Assembly (NCBI GenBank): GCA_905178155.1
Contig: CAJINV010000003.1
Span: 1,080,968 to 1,144,967, forward strand
Reading direction: 5' to 3'
Source of the DNA: Amoebophrya sp. A120
Taxonomy: Eukaryota; Sar; Dinophyceae; Syndiniales; Amoebophryaceae
Length of the DNA: 64,000 nt
Made by a program: the position numbers and the translations under genes. The first letter of the stretch is position 1. Each line of letters opens with the position of its first letter. Positions 41,230 to 52,729 of the stretch are shown one piece after another. The notes under the pieces were generated by a model, which saw only the letters and a list, made by a program, of their open reading frames with translations, ran no database searches and was not told the origin of the DNA.

Positions 41230-44200
41230 TCATCCCTGTTCCTCTGGCGGAGGAACGTTGGCCCAGTTTCGTACCGCTTTCAGACGTTGTTCTTGACGCT
41301 TCTTTTGCAAAGCCCGAAGCTTCTCCGAGGCCGATACCGGCCGAGGCACAGCACTTGTTTTTGCATCTGGCTTATTTTCCACCGGCGGTGGTGCGGTTTG
41401 CGGACGAATCTTGTGCCCATTGAGCTCCAGTTTTGCACTTTCGACCCGTTCCCGCGCACGGGCGATCAGCGACTCGTTAACGCCCTGCGACGCGGTGTTT
41501 TCCACACTCTCACGCAGATACGCCACTGTTTGATCTCCGGAGCCTGCGCGAGCGCGCGCAACGGCTCTGCTGGACGGTGTTGTAGCACTGGAAGATGATG
41601 AGCTCGCGGCCCCCGTTTGGGGTTGGACCACGACCGCGCCGCCCCGGTCCTGCACGGCAGCTGTTTGGTTCACCGAGTGCTCCAGCTCTCGCCGGAGCAA
41701 CGTGTTTTGTTGCTCCAAATTTCGCAAGGCCTGCTCGACCGCGTACAGCTTCGTTTCAAACAGATGCTCGCGCTCGTACTCCTCCACTTCGATCGTCCCA
41801 GGGGCAAAGGAAACGCTCCGCGGCTTCAGCATCGCGGACGAGGAGGAAGACAAGCCTGAGCCAGAGACAAGCGTAGGATCGTCGGATAGTTCATTGGGGC
41901 CTGATCTACCAGCGTGTACCAATCCCCGTGATGAATTATTTTCACCAAAACTTCTCGAGGTGGAAGATACCGCGCCCCCGCCGGACTTGCTCAACGGCGT
42001 TGGCGGCGTCGCGGGAACGGGCTGCTTGCGTGTCCGCACCACGGGCAGTCGTTCTCTTTCTGCCTCGTACCGCAGCTTGTTGCTCAGCTCCATCAATTGG
42101 CTCCGTTCGAACCGCAGCTTTTCGCCGTCGGTTTGCAGCTCCGTCACGCGACCGCGAAGACTGCTGAGCTCTTGCTCCTTGCAATCAAGCAACTCCTCGT
42201 ACTTTGCCTTGACCAGGTGCAGCGTCTCCTCGCTCTTTCGCATCTTCCGCAGATTCGTGGCCTCGGCAACCAGGGACTGATGCTCACTGGCGGCTGCCTT
42301 AGCGGCTACCGCACGGACCCGACTCTGGGCCGCCTCGACAAGTGAGGACGGACCTCCAGTGGCACCGCTGGCTGGTTGGTCCGGCGAAGAGGAACCGGGA
42401 AATTTCTCCGGCGTCAGGGTTCGCTGCCTGCTGTCTACTTCATCTTCCCCGTTCATCAGCTGGCGTCTCTCCGCGGCGAGTCTCATTTGCGCCATAACCT
42501 CGCGTATCTCTAGCAGCTGGTGCCGCAAGGAGTCGTTTTCCTTGCGGAGCTCGGCCTCGACTTCCTCACGGTCGTCGAACGGCAGCGACAGTACCTGCTT
42601 TTTGTTCTTTTCGAGCTCTGGAGACGTAAGCGAACTCGTAAGCGTTCCGCCCCCGACATTATTTGCAGTACGCCTTGCTGCAGCGGAGGAGCCCCCGGTG
42701 AGCTTCTTGCCCGACGTCGCACTGGCGGAGTTAGAAGGGGACCCCACCAATATGTGCCCGAAGTCGCCCGAAAAAAGCGGGTTGAAGTCGTCCTTGATAT
42801 TTCTACTACTCGCACCGCTGTTCCGCCATGCCTGCTGGTGCTGTTCTATGCGCTGTTTGTGATACTCGACCTCTGCCTGCAGCCGCTCCTGGTCCCGTTT
42901 GTGCGTTAGTGTGTCGTCCTCCTTCTCTGCACGCAAAATGTCGAGTTCCCCACAAAGCTCGGTGACGCGTCGCTGCTCCGCAAGAAATCTGTTTGACGAA
43001 AAAAATTGTCGCAGCTGCTCATCGTGGTTCTTCTTTTACTTTTGTGTTTTCATCGCAGCGCTGAATACAATCAAACTTCATCGAACAAAGCCCCGAATAA
43101 AGCGGCCGAGCAAGCACTGCTGGTAAATTCAATTATACTTCTTCCTCATCTCTTCCGTCTCCTCCCGTTTCCGATTGTTTTTTTCTTGCTCCGCGTCGAT
43201 GAGGCCTTGCAAACTTGCGATTTCGCGGCGGTGTTCGTCCTCCAGCCGCTCCACGGTGCGTTCAGTATTGGCCGCGTTCCGATCGCGCTCCGTCACGAGT
43301 TCCTGCTGCTTCTGGTCGACTCTCCGGTCCAGCTCCTCGCGCATTGCTCGCTGCTTGATCTCGTGCTCCCGCTGCGCGGCGTCCACTTTCTCGAGGCACA
43401 AGCGCTCCATCTCGCGAATCCGCCGGTTGGCGTCCTGCTTGAGCCATTCCACCTCGCGATCATGGTCCTCCTTGGCGCGTTCCAGACGCCGCTCATACTC
43501 GTCGGCGTCGCGGGTCGAAACCTGCTGCAGCTGCTGAATTTTCTCCGCGTCCTCGCGCTCGCGCTTGTCCAGCAGGGACCGTGTGGTCTCTAATTGCTCC
43601 AGCAGCTGCTTCCGCTCGCTGCCAAACTCGGCGCCGTCGCGCTCGTGGTCGCGGGTCACCCGGTCCAACAGCGACGACACCTCGCGCCGGCTCTCCTCCG
43701 CGGTGGCGTATTGTCGTTGCAGCTGGGTGAACTGGTCCACCACGGAACTGCGCTCGGCGTGCACCGCAGCCAGCTCGCGCGTCAGTGTATCCTGCCGCTT
43801 TTCCAAATCCTCCACCTGGTGCTTCCACAGAGCTTCTTTCGACGACTGTTCTGCCGTCTTGGTCTTCAGCTCCTGCCGAAAGGTCTCCTGTAGCTCCTGT
43901 ACGCGCCCGTCGTGCCGCCGCTCTTGCTCCGCCACAAAGGCGTCCTTCGAAGTGCGGAGCTGTGGCGAGTACAGTACGGAAAAGAGTACAGATCAAATGT
44001 CATCCTTTTGTTGAAGACGCGTCTCGTCTGCTTTCTTTGTTGAAAAAATTGTTTTTTTAGTAAGTACGCAGCAGCATGATCCTAGGTGTACTTCCTGACG
44101 ATCCTGAGAATCAAGACGAACAACTCTATTACTTCTACTGAGCGAACAAAAACTTGCAAAAATTAGGAGGCTACGAACCTTCTGCATTTGCTCTTTGTGG

Positions 44201-44822
44201 CGCTGTTCCGCAGTTGTGCCCATCTCCTCGAGCTCGGCGATTCGTCGCTTCAAGCTCTCCGTCTGTCCCAGCACCGCCTTGACTTCGGTTTCCTTTTCGG
44301 CCAGGTGGCGCGCGTGTTCGTCCGACGTGGTAGCAAGGTGGTCCTGCAGCGTGAGCACCAACGTCTCGCGCTCCGCCAGACGCGACTGCAGCTTCGTCAT
44401 CGTCACGTCGTGCATCGCAAGCTCCTTGTCGCGCTCTTCCAACAGCGACAAATTGTACTTGAAGTCGTTCTGCAGGCGGGCAAAATCGTGCCGCAAGTTT
44501 ACCTACAGGGATTGGAACCAACAAGTAGTCGCAGCGTATGTTATTTATAGTCATACCCTGTTGGCTATTGCGGTACGAAATCTTTGAATGATTGTGGTAG
44601 CATGCAAAACAAACGGCACGCGCACGGGAAGAGGCATATGATCAAGCAGTATCTCATAGTTAGTACGACGTCTTCCTCGCGCTTCTGAATCACCGACTCC
44701 AGCTCCTGGAAGTGGGCAGCATGCAGTGACTGCATCTCCGCTTCCTTGTGCTTGAACAAGTCTCGCATCGATGTCACGTCGCCGCTCGTGTTGAGCGTTC
44801 GTAGAGACGGGGAATTTGGCAT
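41230..44822 (-). CDS. Long coiled-coil protein, CCDC57-like N-terminus
   Basis: Exons are 44822-44667, 44502-44179, 43959-43139 and 42988-41230, with GT-AG introns and consistent phases; about 1,019 residues. The ATG at 44822 is used because the longer frame starts at GTG. Nearly the whole protein to residue ~480 is coiled coil (EAEMQSLHAAHFQELESVIQ; EERDKELAMHDVTMTKLQSR; HEIKQRAMREELDRRVDQKQ). The block LQNDFKYNLSLLEERDKEL resembles a conserved segment I associate with the centriolar/ciliary protein CCDC57, from memory only. The C-terminal half alternates coiled coil (RKENDSLRHQLLEIREVMAQ) with serine/glycine-rich linkers and ends VRNWANVPPPEEQG. A centriole, basal-body or cytoskeletal scaffold role is likely from composition, but the assignment is tentative. 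Confidence 0.78.
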
Positions 44823-45149
44823 GTTGATGTACTTAAAGCCCGAGTAGCCCAACACTGACGTACAACTATCCGGGATGGTTTTTCAGATTCGGGCACAGAG
44901 GAACGTCAGCCGCCACGACTGAGACGCATAGCTCGCGGAAGCGGAGCCGCCAAGTGGTCATTTTGCTGATACTTCATATCACAGGTACGGGGGGGCACGA
45001 TCTGCTGCCATCTGGCGGACGTCTGCCGCTCCTCTTTTGCTCCTACTGCCCACGGAAATTGCGGCTGCGGTAGGCAAAGCTCTAATACAGTGACAGTGAC
45101 AGTGAGTTGGATAGAATATAAAGATGCTCGAGAATGAGGTAGCGGTGGG
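44823..45149. other. Spacer upstream of the coiled-coil gene
   Basis: About 330 bp of 5' flank without a recognised signal. Confidence 0.45.
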
Positions 45150-46750
45150 CCGCGGCCGTCTCTCGGACTTTGGAACAGACAACTCATACGGACTTGGTGC
45201 GAGCTACGGGTCGCTACACCGTACCGCGTAGCACGGCTGCTTCATGCAATCAACGAACACCGAAAAGGCGGCGAGTGTCCGGGAAAAGGGGGCTTACAAG
45301 ACCACGAACGCTGAGACTCGGGATCTTTCAATCTCACATCGATCGGACGGACGGCGCCTTCGCGCGCGGCACGAGGCCTCGTAGGCTGGCGAGCAGGTAC
45401 AACGGCCGGGGGCCCTTCGAATGCGCGGCGGCGCCCGAACGTACCTACGGGGCTAGCGCAAGGAGCAGAGGCTGCTTGCAAAACAAAGCGATGCCGGCAG
45501 GGCGGTTCCCGTGCCCCACAAAGCTGCGGGGGCGAGCGGGCGCGAAGCGCGGCATCCATGCCCGCCCCCAAAACGAAGAACGAAGGAAGGAAGCACGGGC
45601 CCGGCGGCCCAGCAAACAGAAGGGGCCCCGGCCGGGTTGCCTGGCTCGCTGCTAAGGCCCGGCCGGCCGCCCCCCACAAGACACGGGAACACCCCTGGGC
45701 GCGCCCGGCCGGGCGCCCACAGTTAGAAAGCGGGCCCGCGGGTGGGCCGCCGGGCCTCACGTCCGTCCGAGCGTGGGCCAGAAAGGCGCGCGGCCCTCCC
45801 GCGCCAGCGGCGTAGCGGCTTGAGGGGCGGCCCTGCTTGCGTCCACAGCCAATCCATCCACTCGTGGGTGGGTCCGTTGACAGCATAGCACTGCTGCCCG
45901 GCGGCGCTTTTCGCGACATGGTCAGGCGTAGACGCGCCGCCGGCTCCTGTTCGCCCGGAGGAACATCCTGCCGCCCGCCGTGCCGGGGGGCGCGCGGGCG
46001 CCTGCCCAGTCGGGGCAGGGCCGCCAGCCACCGGGCAACGCAGCGTCCGGGCGCAAACACCGACAAAATGAAACCGCGGGGGGGCCACCCATCATTCAAA
46101 TAGAGGCGGGAAACTTCGCCGTCTCGCTTGCGCGCTTCTGCCATTCCACCGCGGGCGCCGGGGTGTAGCAATGCGAGGGCCAAAGCTGCAGCCTGCTGCA
46201 GCCCAGCGCGGCGCCCGAGGGAAGCACGGCCGCGCTACCCGTCTTCTCTTCTTTGTTCCCGCGCGCCTCCACTTGTTTCCGGGGCAGGGGGGGCGGTCGC
46301 CCTATCCATCGCCAACAGCGCCGCGCCTCTTGTCGGTCGAGCTCCGGGACGGGATGCCCGTCGCGTCCTCCGATGGCCATCAACCAAAAAATCTTACGCC
46401 CGCTACGGACCATAGCGGAGCAGCAAGCCCACACGGCGACGGAGCAGGAGCAACCGGGCCCCCCCCCGGCGGAGGGGCCCCCGGCGGGGCCCCGAGCAGT
46501 TGCCAGACAGCGCGCCATCCTGGACCCGCAAAGCCCTCGGGACTTCCATGCTTGGCCTGCGAAAATTTCGCGCCACGCAACTCATCGCGGGAAAGGCTGG
46601 CGGCTGCTTGCACCAGCGGGCTCACGCCCGCGCCCCGGCATCGATCTGCTGGCCTGTTTCCCGAGAAAGTTGACGCGAAGGGCGCGCCTTGCCCTCACGC
46701 GCAAGCTCCCGGATCCTGTAAAAAAGGTCACGCGTGCAACTCGTAGGTCT
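45150..46750. other. GC-rich island without a recognisable gene
   Basis: Base composition changes sharply here to a high GC content compared with the AT-richer spacers elsewhere. Open frames are long on both strands in several frames (for example 45242-46183 minus and 46253-47032 plus), but this is expected where stop codons are rare. The translations are rich in Pro, Gly, Ala and Arg and contain no domain I recognise. No tandem repeats, TIRs or target-site duplications were seen at the borders. It lies between the coiled-coil and polycystin genes. Confidence 0.6.
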
Positions 46751-46957
46751 GCTAGATCTGCTCAAGCTCAACCGCAAGGAAGTACTTTATCTTCAAGAAG
46801 AACACGAACAATGCTTCTACTGCAGCACCCGATGAGTGCTCGACTTCCACCAGCCGTTTCTCGCACAATGTCAATGCAGCTCGCAAGGCAACGTTTTTTT
46901 GCAACACGCTCGTGGAGAGGGCGCGTTCGAATTACATCACTGCAGCTGCAGCACCTT

Positions 46958-49900
46958 CTAATGATCCTCTTCCTCTTTAGCAATGTAAAAGTCGTCCGGG
47001 TGTACTGGATGACAGAGCATTGGCTTGCTTGAGTGTTTACTTGGGTTGAAAGTCAGAGGATCTTGGTTTTGCCAAGCGTAGTGAAATTCAGCGCTCTCGC
47101 GGAGCGAAAGCTCTTTCATTCCATTCACCATGATTGCGACAAGCAGCTGTTCTCCGAACAGGAAGACGACCATGAACAGGAAAAATTGCACCAGCAATTC
47201 CAGCGTGCTCGTAGTAGCCAACGCGAGAGGTACCTCGCTCGCAGAAGCAGCGTGACTCTTGCTGCGACTGAGTGCGCCTGCCGCAGCGTTGGGATTGTCG
47301 TCGCGACCCGCAAATACGCCAGAAAACGCCTGTTCACTACTTAGCAAGCGGCAGCCCGCCATCAGCACGAACCAGCCCTGGCTCCCCGCGTAGCGACTCG
47401 TGTGAAAGGCCGAGAGCAGTAGCACGGCGGTCCCCAGCAATGGCAGGATCACGAAGGCGCAGGTGGAAAAGAAAAGCGGCCGCATAGCCCGTAGAAGAAT
47501 GCTCTTCGCAAGTTTCAGTTGCGGAAAAAAACCAATGAAGTATCGCAGGGCCAGGGTGTTCATGCAGAGAAGCAAAATCACCAGCGTTGCCTGCAGTCCC
47601 CACTGCCCGGAGGAAGCCGCTGCGATCTTCTCGCTCACCGTCAGTGGAATTGCCGTTGTTGTGGACGTGGTAGTTGTACTATTCCCGGTCTGTAGTAACC
47701 GGACGATAGAAGATCCAGAATCCTTCAAGCCTTTTTCCGCGATAGAAGTTTCTGTTTCCCTAGCGGGTAAAAACTGATCACCCGAGGACAAAACCGATTC
47801 GCTCTGCCAAGATGAACTACTGGTGACAATTTCGGTTATTTCCTGCCGGGCGTTGTTTGGTCCATCGAAAGTACTAGCTCCGTACTGGTAATTTTCTCGG
47901 CCGTATGGTGGACCAGCAATTTTACGCCAAAACCACGCAGCGAGGCCTGAGTTCGCCCCCTCGCGCGGTTCGGTGGGGAGGTTTCCTACTTCGCTGGAAT
48001 CAAAAACCCCAGTCGACATCCCTTCCTCCTCTTCCAATCTCCTACTCGACAAAGAACTCGTCGTGCTGTTGGCGCCGGTTCTCTCCAGCGCCAGCTCCTC
48101 CGCCGTGTCGGTGCCGACGGCCCACAGACTGGTGGAAAAGAACATGATCATGAAGGTGAGCAGCACGATGAACAGCAAGAGCTGCAGGCCGTGCGAGTAG
48201 AGCGAAAATCGTTCCGCCTCCTCCTTAAAGTGCGGCTTCACGATCCGCCGCAGGGACAGGAGAAACACCGCGATCGAAAAGATGGTGGCGAAAACGATGA
48301 AAATGACCTGCCCGGTTGACGCGCCCTTCGTCGTCTGGTACTGCACCTGCAACACGGGGCCCACGCCGCCGGAATTCCGTATGTCGAACAAAAGCCGCGA
48401 CACAACGAGCCCCTCCTCGTTCGAGTTGTAAAAGAAAGTGTTGAACAGAAAAGCCCGGGCGTAGGCGAGCGTTGTGTCCTTGGCGGTGAGCGCGGTCTGT
48501 AGGTCTGTTAGGAAGAGGCTTGCGCCCGTCGAGTCCAGCAAATAATCGGGATCGGCGCTCGCTTCCGGCAGGGGCAGGTCCTCTATGGACGTGCGGCACT
48601 GCGCAAAAAAATCTCCGAACATCTTCTGCACGGCAGCAGCGCGGTCATTCGGGCACGGGTAAACCGACTCCGTGTAGGACAAAGATGAACTAGTACTTTG
48701 CAGCGCACGTCCGCCTCGTTGCGATCGCATCAGCTGGGAGTCAACGACGGGGCTCTCGTTGGAGGGAGTCTCCTCTTCGGTACTCGACGGCGAAGTAGGT
48801 TCCAAAGATCCCGGCAAAGGTTCCGTCGCAACACCGGCGCGATCGCCATCGAAACTACTAGCAAGGAGACCGGTCGTTTTCGGTCTCTGCTCTGGCTGAT
48901 CTTCCTCGTTAACCAGCTGCAATCGACGAAGAAGCGCCGTCAAATTGGTTCCGTTTGTGCCATTTGTGGCATTGACCACAGGTTCGACAGTGGTAGTGGT
49001 TGTGACCGCCGCAAAGCTTGTTGCCGACACGATGCCAGTTGTGATGAGCGTGAGACCTGAGAGGAAGATTGCAGATAAAAACTGATGAAAGAACTACCCG
49101 CACAAGGTTACGAATAGTGTTAGGCAGCCCGCAATAACACACGAAAATAGCCAGAACAACATGTTTCGAAACTTTTCATTCCCATCGCACCCCGTCCGAT
49201 CGGGGTTTCTACGAAAAGAAAGCGCCATCAAGACGACAGGGAAGATCATCAACGTACCAGAAGTCGATATGTTCAAGGCTCCAAGTTTTGTCTCTAACGC
49301 CGCAAAGGTTGCATTCTGCAGCACCGCTACGTCGAGTGTCCGCATCACAGCCAAAGCTGCAACTGAGGTACGAGCATTCCCCCCACTGATGGTAATCTCT
49401 GTGGTTGCCGTGGCGGTCGTGAGCTGCCGCCGCAACGGCCGCTCTTCCTCCGGCTCCTCCTGCTCTGCAGTATTACCCGTGGAGGTCCCCGCAGGATCTA
49501 CTGGCGCTAGCAGAAGATTCCGCAGCAGGCGGGCCCACGTGGTGACTGCGGTTGTTTGCGACACGCACACAGCCGCGGTCGCATAAACCGTCCCAGAGAC
49601 TAGAGACGCACACAAGGTTTCGTACGTGGCTTCGTGGTAGAGGAGCTTCAACGTAGCCACCTCGGCGGTCGTGTAGTTCAAAAACGTCAATGACGCAGTA
49701 ATGGTGTGCGTGCTCTGCGTTTGCTGCGTTGACAGCGTGCTCCCGAGCGGGGCCAAGACCAGCGTGTTGCTGGCCTGCGACGCCGCGGGCTCCGTCACGT
49801 ACAGGTGCGCCTTCCCCAGTTGGAATAAGTTGTCCACCGCATTGCTGGCATCTTCGGTGAGTGCCAACGGCAGTGCGCTGCGCCCGAACTCCATAAACGT

Positions 49901-51540
49901 CGGCCGCGTTCGCACTGCGGGGAGCGACTGCTGTGTGGCGGGGACGCGAGTGTCCCACACACTGAAGGGCGTGCTCAGTATCTGAATTTCTGCGAGGCGG
50001 CGTGGACTTATTTCTTCCTCCAAGTCTGGCAGTTCTTGCTCTGGATCATCGGCTGTAAGTTTTCTCTCTGCAGTGCTACTTGTGCTCGCAAGAACGTCAT
50101 ATTCACGAGCAAAAGCAGCTCCCTGCGTGCTCGCGAAGGCTTCTTGCTCCGCTGAAAGCGGATAAGTTGTATCCGTATCGGGAGAAATAGTAGAACCATT
50201 TTCGTCGCTCATCAGCTCCCTTGGCGTTGGCGGCTGCTCATCCATTATGCCTAGCAACCTCCGTCGCCTCGCAGCTGGGGGCAGGAACGCGAGTTGCGTT
50301 GGCGAAGGCGGCACGAAGGTCTCCCGATAACTCACTCGGCTCTGCAAGTTCAGCTGCACCTGCCGGAGATTAAACGCCGCGCTGCGGTCCGCGTCGAGAA
50401 ACAAGTAGAGCATGACGACGAAGAGCAGAAACAGCAGGCACTCCACGAACCGGCACTGCAAGTCGAACACCGCCTTCTGTCGCTTGATCCGCCCGCGCTC
50501 GATCAGTTCCTGCAGGGTGGGGATTTTCGACGGGTCGACCGGATCCAAGTCAATTTCCATCTGGCCGCGCAGCTTCCGGTGCAGCGCCAGCTGCTGCTTC
50601 AAAAACGGGTGGTTGAAGGAGAAGTCCCGCCATTTTTGCCCCTTGGGCGCCAGCGTGTCCACCACGACCAATTCCGTGGTCGCCTTCACCAGGGTGAACC
50701 GGTAGTACTGGTTTGAGACCACGTAGTCACTGCCCGCGGGCAGGATGATCTCCCCCAGCGTCATGCTGTCCGGTACCAGCTGGCCCTCGCGGTCGAGGAA
50801 AAACACGATCTCCTGCTCCAGCCCCCAGTACTTCGCGGCCTGCTGCTGCAGGCTGAGAATCTTGGCATCCACCTGCACCATGAACACCGCGAGCAAGCTC
50901 CCGCTCCCCTCGACGACCGGCTTCCCCGTAACGGACTTCACGTGGTACACGACCTCCACCTTCATCTCGTTCTTTGCGACGTTGGTCGGGGACGAAGCGG
51001 TTGAAGCATTTCCGGCTCCACCACCTCCACGACCCGCCGACCCTGTCCCTTTCTGCACGAGAAACTGCACCAGCACGTTGTTGCAGCCGGAGTGGCACTG
51101 AAAGAGTGCCTCGTCGGACAGCCCCGCGGACGCGTTTTCCTTCAACTCCGCCAGCCGGCCCTCGGTGGACGCGAGGTCGAGCGTAACGCGCTGCAGATCC
51201 TCCTGCGTTTCCAGCACTTCCTTCCCCTTTTTTTGCACCAAGGCGTTGACGAGCTGGCCCTGCTTCGTGAGGTCGTGGACGATGCGCTCCAGCGTATGCA
51301 CTGCAAAACTATCGTACTCGTACTATTAATCGCAGTCATGCATAACAAATCTCGATCTTAAGGAAAATCCGCATTACATTTCTCATGCTGAGCTAATTTG
51401 TGATGCAATTCATACATACTAGTACGTGCACGACACTTTTGCGATGCATACAGCGCGTCCTTCTGCAAAATGCGGTCCACATGCTTCTCATCCACGATCC
51501 CCTCCACCACGTCCTGCTCCGTGCCCAGTCGCGGATCCAT
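46958..51540 (-). CDS. Polycystin-like (PKD2-type) cation channel
   Basis: Exon 1 is 51540-51449, then an introner, then 51296 to 46958. The N-terminus is coiled coil (LERIVHDLTKQGQLVNALVQ). TM1 is FVECLLFLLFVVMLYLFLDA, followed by a long extracellular part. A hydrophobic helix (LFWLFSCVIAGCLTLF) precedes an in-frame TAG at 49094-49096. The frame after that stop is the same one and continues for another ~690 codons. That half has the polycystin signature FFYNSNEEGLVVSRLLFDIR then SGGVGPVLQ just before TM helices (VIFIVFATIFSIAVFLLSLR; LLLFIVLLTFMIMFFSTSLW), two further helices, a pore-like GWFVLMAG and a last helix (LVQFFLFMVVFLFGEQLLVA). I predict one protein of ~1,430 residues, with the stop removed by a very short intron or read through. 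Two adjacent genes remain possible. A flagellar or surface calcium-permeable channel is likely. Confidence 0.72.
51297..51448 (-). mobile_element. Introner, family C, in polycystin-like gene
   Basis: About 152 bp with diverged inverted arms (TGCACTGCAAAACTATCGTA at one end; TGCATCGCAAAAGTGTCG as read from the other). The sequence ATGCA occurs at both edges. Retaining one full ATGCA would shift the frame. Cutting so that only the TA at each side is shared gives ILQKDALYTLERIVHDL in frame, continuous coiled coil. The interior matches the family C copy at 36872-37018 (AAATCCGCATTACA, TCATGCTGAG). Confidence 0.8.
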
Positions 51541-51694
51541 GATGTCGGGCAGAAAGTATATTCAAATGCCCCCCTCGACGTCGCCACACAGCTTTTAAAG
51601 GGAGTGAAAGCCAGGAGCGGTCGGCGACCGTACCTGCATGTGCGGCACGTGTCGCCCCGGAACGCTGGATGATGAAATCACCCGCGAAAAATTT

Positions 51695-52225
51695 TTATCG
51701 AGTCCAGCTCTTACCTCTGCATCTTTGTCCCGAGGTGCGCTTGGTCCTCGCGGCTATCGGTGCCATGCAAACGATCTTCTTGGAAACTCGAGCTGCAAGA
51801 ACAACCTGTAGTGCCTCTCTACAGCGTCGAACATGATGGCAGCCGCCTCTCCTCTGCATTTGGCTCTCGCGAAAACACTCCGAACATGGAATGGGGCCGA
51901 AGATAGAGAGCTGTTCATTTATCGCAGCGCGGTCGCTCTTGATTGTGAATAAGTCGAAATTCGAGAAGATACTCTCCAGCGCACTGTCTCGCCCATAGCG
52001 ACAGTTCACGACGCTCCAAGGGTCATACGCCGGCAGTAGCTCCGATTCCGGTGCAAGGCACGGATTTCCTGGGATCCCATACGTTGGCGCAGCAATCGCA
52101 GCCGAATCTGCTATCTCGCGCAAGCCAGTACAACAGAAAAGCGCCGCTACGACCACGAGATGTGTGTGCCTATCGGCCGCACTGGGAAAATGATGGAATG
52201 GTGAGTAGAGGTAAGTACATGACAT
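51695..52225 (-). CDS. Possible small secreted cysteine-containing protein
   Basis: A frame of about 176 codons from the ATG at 52225 (another in-frame ATG lies at 52246). A hydrophobic N-terminal run (HLVVVAALFCCTGL) could be a signal peptide or anchor. The following ~100 residues have spaced cysteines (YGIPGNPCLAP; SVVNCRYG; GPIPCSECF; RRGGCHHV). The last part is basic. No family is recognised, and an upstream exon joined at a TTTTCCCAG acceptor cannot be excluded. It lies between the polycystin and phosphodiesterase genes on the same strand as both. Confidence 0.35.
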   Translation of the reverse strand: MSCTYLYSPFHHFPSAADRHTHLVVVAALFCCTGLREIADSAAIAAPTYGIPGNPCLAPESELLPAYDPWSVVNCRYGRDSALESIFSNFDLFTIKSDRAAINEQLSIFGPIPCSECFRESQMQRRGGCHHVRRCREALQVVLAARVSKKIVCMAPIAARTKRTSGQRCRGKSWTR

Positions 52226-52729
52226 TGTCCAAAATGAAACCGCCATTGTACAGGTCTTTCGTACGTACACGTGAGATTTTTTGGCCATCGTACGACATTC
52301 ATCTATTGCCGGTAGCTGGTGGACTAGCTGGTCGAAAAGCTCTGGTGTGTTAAAAGTGTTTGTGATACTCTGCACCGCAAAACAGTTGTCATTGGAAACT
52401 TCTAAAAAAATGTGGCTGCACAGGAGTACAACATAAACTTTCCGCGAATTTCTACTGCATGTCTTCAGGTTGATTGTAACGTAAAGAAACATTTGAAAAA
52501 ACTTTGTAAAGAGGCATTTCTTTGGACATTCTGAGTAAATTATTGCTTGAGTTGTCTATAAACGAAACTTGAACTTGTTGTGAGACTCACTCTACTTGTT
52601 GTTTTACATAGCATACTCTGATGAAATGCGAAATGGACTTGAAACTTCGAAAATGTTCTCTCGAAGCGATTAGCGGCGTAATTCATGGTAAGTACCGCCA
52701 ATGCTTTTCTGCCCTGGTTAAGAAGTATT

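Noticed and set aside
45242-47032. Open frames of 313 codons (minus) and 259 codons (plus) in the GC-rich island
   Set aside because: High GC removes stop codons on both strands; the translations are low-complexity Pro/Gly/Ala/Arg and overlap one another, with no recognisable motif.
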